A stretch of DNA of 8,159 nucleotides from Bacilli bacterium (GTDB lineage: Bacteria; Bacillota_I; Bacilli_A; RFN20; CAG-288): NCBI GenBank assembly GCA_900763245.1, contig CAAFJQ010000103.1, forward strand, positions 1-8,159. The letters run 5' to 3'. Position numbers and translations under genes: made by a program. This document shows, one piece after another, positions 6,801 through 8,159 of this stretch. Position 1 is the first letter of the stretch. Each line of letters begins with the position of its first letter. The notes below the pieces were generated by a model. That model ran no database searches. It had not been told where the DNA came from and saw only the letters and a list, made by a program, of their open reading frames with translations.

Positions 6801-8054
6801 TCAGTCAATCAAGCTTACAGGAAGAGAATATACATTCTCATTGATCGGTCTGACTTTATCAGTCGTATCAATGATGAATCCTTTCTGAATCGGATAATTG
6901 TATTTTTTTAAGACATTGAAGTTCTTATCCGGCTTAGAGGGATTGATTCCTTTCTTAATCTCAATCGGTGTGATTTCTTGATTTTTCCAATAGATGAGAT
7001 CAACTTCTTTCTGATCGATGTCACGATAATAGAAAAGCGTATCTTTTGGATTCGAGCCATCAAAAAGAAAGCTTTTCCAAATTTCTGAAATGACATAGGT
7101 TTCATAGAACGCACCATCCATTGCACATTTCATCAGCATGTCGCTATTAGGCCAACCGCAAAGATAAGCGCACAATCCAGTATCAGCAAAATAGACCTTC
7201 GGTGTCTTGATAATACGATTGGATTGATTCTTCATAAATGGTTGTAAAAAGAAGATGATTCCAGAACATTCCAAAATAGAGAGCCAACGTTTGACAGTCT
7301 TTACATCGATGCCGACTGCAGAAGAAAGTTCATCATATTTGATTTCCTGTGCTGTTCTTAAAGCCAAATAAGATAAGAATGTTCTGAATGTTGTCTCACT
7401 TCCATTTGCAATCAATAGTCTCACATCCTTTTCCAAATAAGTGGCAATATAAGATTTGAAATAATCTTCTCTTTTTACTCTTTTTGTTACAAAATCGGGC
7501 ATACCGCCTTGAAAAATCTCATCAAAAATCTGATTCTTTGTATAGACGATATTCTTATTTTCCTTTTCTTTCTTCAACAGCAGATCTAAATCAGGAACAA
7601 AGACTTCTCCATCCCTATGATTCTTTTCGGCAAGAGAAAAAGAATTCAGTTCCATAATACCAACTCTCCCTGCCAAAGACTCTAAGATTCCTTTTTGAAG
7701 TTCGAACTGATTCGATCCAGTCAATAAATACATCAGTTCATAAGGTCTGTCCTCTTTCATCCATATAAACTTCTGCTTATCGATTCGAAGCTTGATTTCA
7801 GAAAGAAGCAAAGGTGCTTTCTGTATTTCATCGATGATGACAGGAAAAGGATGGCTGTCCAAAAAAAGCTTCGGATTACTCAAAGCAAGCGAAAGCTCAT
7901 CCATGTCATCCAGTGTCACAAACTCATACTGTGAAGAGAAAAGAGTCTGAACCAATGTGGACTTGCCACACTGTCTTGGGCCATAGACAACGACGCATGG
8001 AAATTCTTTCGCTAATCTTTTCAATGTCTGTTCTGCAGTTCTTTGATAATACAT
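6801..8054 (-). CDS. AAA_14 / DUF4143 family ATPase with PD-(D/E)XK-like C-terminus
   Basis: This encodes a 417-residue cytoplasmic P-loop ATPase of the AAA_14-DUF4143 type, common in gut Bacillota and Bacteroidota and of poorly known function. The Walker A motif is GPRQCGKST (25-33), Walker B is VIIDEIQ (72-78), a sensor-like TGSNQ lies at 112-116, followed by SLAGR (126-130), QGGMPDF (182-188) and YLEKDVR (206-212). These are the family's hallmark blocks. A winged-helix segment follows (about 226-273), then KVYFADTGL (286-294). The end resembles a PD-(D/E)XK fold with its expected residues present: Glu318, Asp352 in EVDL, and Glu365 and Lys367 in EIK. Length is normal and the frame intact. 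GGAGG (8059-8063 on the reverse strand) lies 4 bases before the ATG. It converges on the lipoprotein operon and is not co-transcribed with it. Its DNA looks somewhat more A/T-rich in places, which could mean later acquisition. Confidence 0.93.
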   Translation of the reverse strand: MYYQRTAEQTLKRLAKEFPCVVVYGPRQCGKSTLVQTLFSSQYEFVTLDDMDELSLALSNPKLFLDSHPFPVIIDEIQKAPLLLSEIKLRIDKQKFIWMKEDRPYELMYLLTGSNQFELQKGILESLAGRVGIMELNSFSLAEKNHRDGEVFVPDLDLLLKKEKENKNIVYTKNQIFDEIFQGGMPDFVTKRVKREDYFKSYIATYLEKDVRLLIANGSETTFRTFLSYLALRTAQEIKYDELSSAVGIDVKTVKRWLSILECSGIIFFLQPFMKNQSNRIIKTPKVYFADTGLCAYLCGWPNSDMLMKCAMDGAFYETYVISEIWKSFLFDGSNPKDTLFYYRDIDQKEVDLIYWKNQEITPIEIKKGINPSKPDKNFNVLKKYNYPIQKGFIIDTTDKVRPINENVYSLPVSLID

Positions 8055-8062
8055 AAAACCTC

Positions 8063-8096
8063 CGATGAAAACGGGAGTTCACTCCCTGTTTCATCG
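8063..8096 (-). terminator. stem-loop between a possible upstream gene and the ATPase (terminator or leader structure)
   Basis: On the reverse strand a GGGAG/CTCCC stem with a TGAA loop is flanked by GATGAAAC and GTTTTCATC arms, which extend it to about 14 bp with two single-base bulges. The GTTTTC after the core could be a poor U-tract ending the upstream transcript. The outer arm touches the first base of the ATPase ribosome binding site, so a translational control role is an alternative. On the forward strand TGTTTCATC follows the core, so either direction is possible. The inverted repeat is certain; its role is not. Confidence 0.4.
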
Positions 8097-8100
8097 CTAG

Positions 8101-8159
8101 TCAATATAAATATTCTAAGAAACGATATTCATCGATATCGGCCAAAAATTCAAATAAGT
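8101..8159 (-). CDS. possible C-terminal end of a gene running off the right edge (partial)
   Basis: A reverse-strand frame is open from the window edge for 18 codons and ends in TGA (8101-8103). It reads LFEFLADIDEYRFLEYLY, an amphipathic, acidic helix-like tail that looks more like protein than the other frames here. It would end 46 bases before the ATPase start and in the same direction, with the stem-loop at 8063-8096 between them. It is too short to recognise or to prove coding. Confidence 0.35.
   Translation of the reverse strand, partial: LFEFLADIDEYRFLEYLY

Noticed and set aside
6610..6888. 92-codon forward frame after the operon
   Set aside because: It begins within the terminator hairpin, has no ribosome binding site or ATG-based start context, and ends inside the convergent ATPase gene.

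Overview
The window looks like chromosomal DNA from a low-to-moderate G+C Gram-positive-type bacterium, most likely a gut Bacillota or a non-Mycoplasma relative of the Mollicutes (Erysipelotrichia or RF39/RFN20-like). The reasons are three lipobox lipoproteins in a row, strong AGGAGG-type ribosome binding sites, A/T-rich intergenic DNA and a U-tailed terminator. TGA is used as a stop codon and tryptophan is encoded by TGG, so the standard bacterial code fits better than the Mycoplasma code. No gene here fixes the species.

Layout: positions 1-163 are non-coding. They hold a perfect 30-bp palindrome (30-59) and a short stretch (about 75-97) resembling the outer end of an IS30-family insertion sequence. 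Positions 164-6557 are one compact forward operon of three large predicted lipoproteins (789, 662 and 671 residues), with gaps of only 17 and 2 bases. It ends in a strong intrinsic terminator at 6583-6628. A 172-base gap without genes follows. A convergent reverse-strand gene (6801-8054) encodes an AAA_14/DUF4143-type ATPase with a nuclease-like C-terminal fold. Upstream of it lie a stem-loop (8063-8096) and the possible last 18 codons of another reverse-strand gene that runs off the right edge.

The most interesting part is the operon. By eye, the first two lipoproteins are paralogues. Each seems to consist of an S/T/P-rich tether after the lipidated cysteine and then three related modules of roughly 190 residues; the first protein adds an extra C-terminal domain. 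The third lipoprotein seems to carry one such module between Ig-like domains, and ends in a lipocalin-like domain. They would be co-expressed and anchored on the outer face of the membrane. The sequence shows no catalytic motif, so a binding, lipid-handling or envelope role is only a guess. The ATPase is a separate transcription unit and there is no sign that it works with the lipoproteins.
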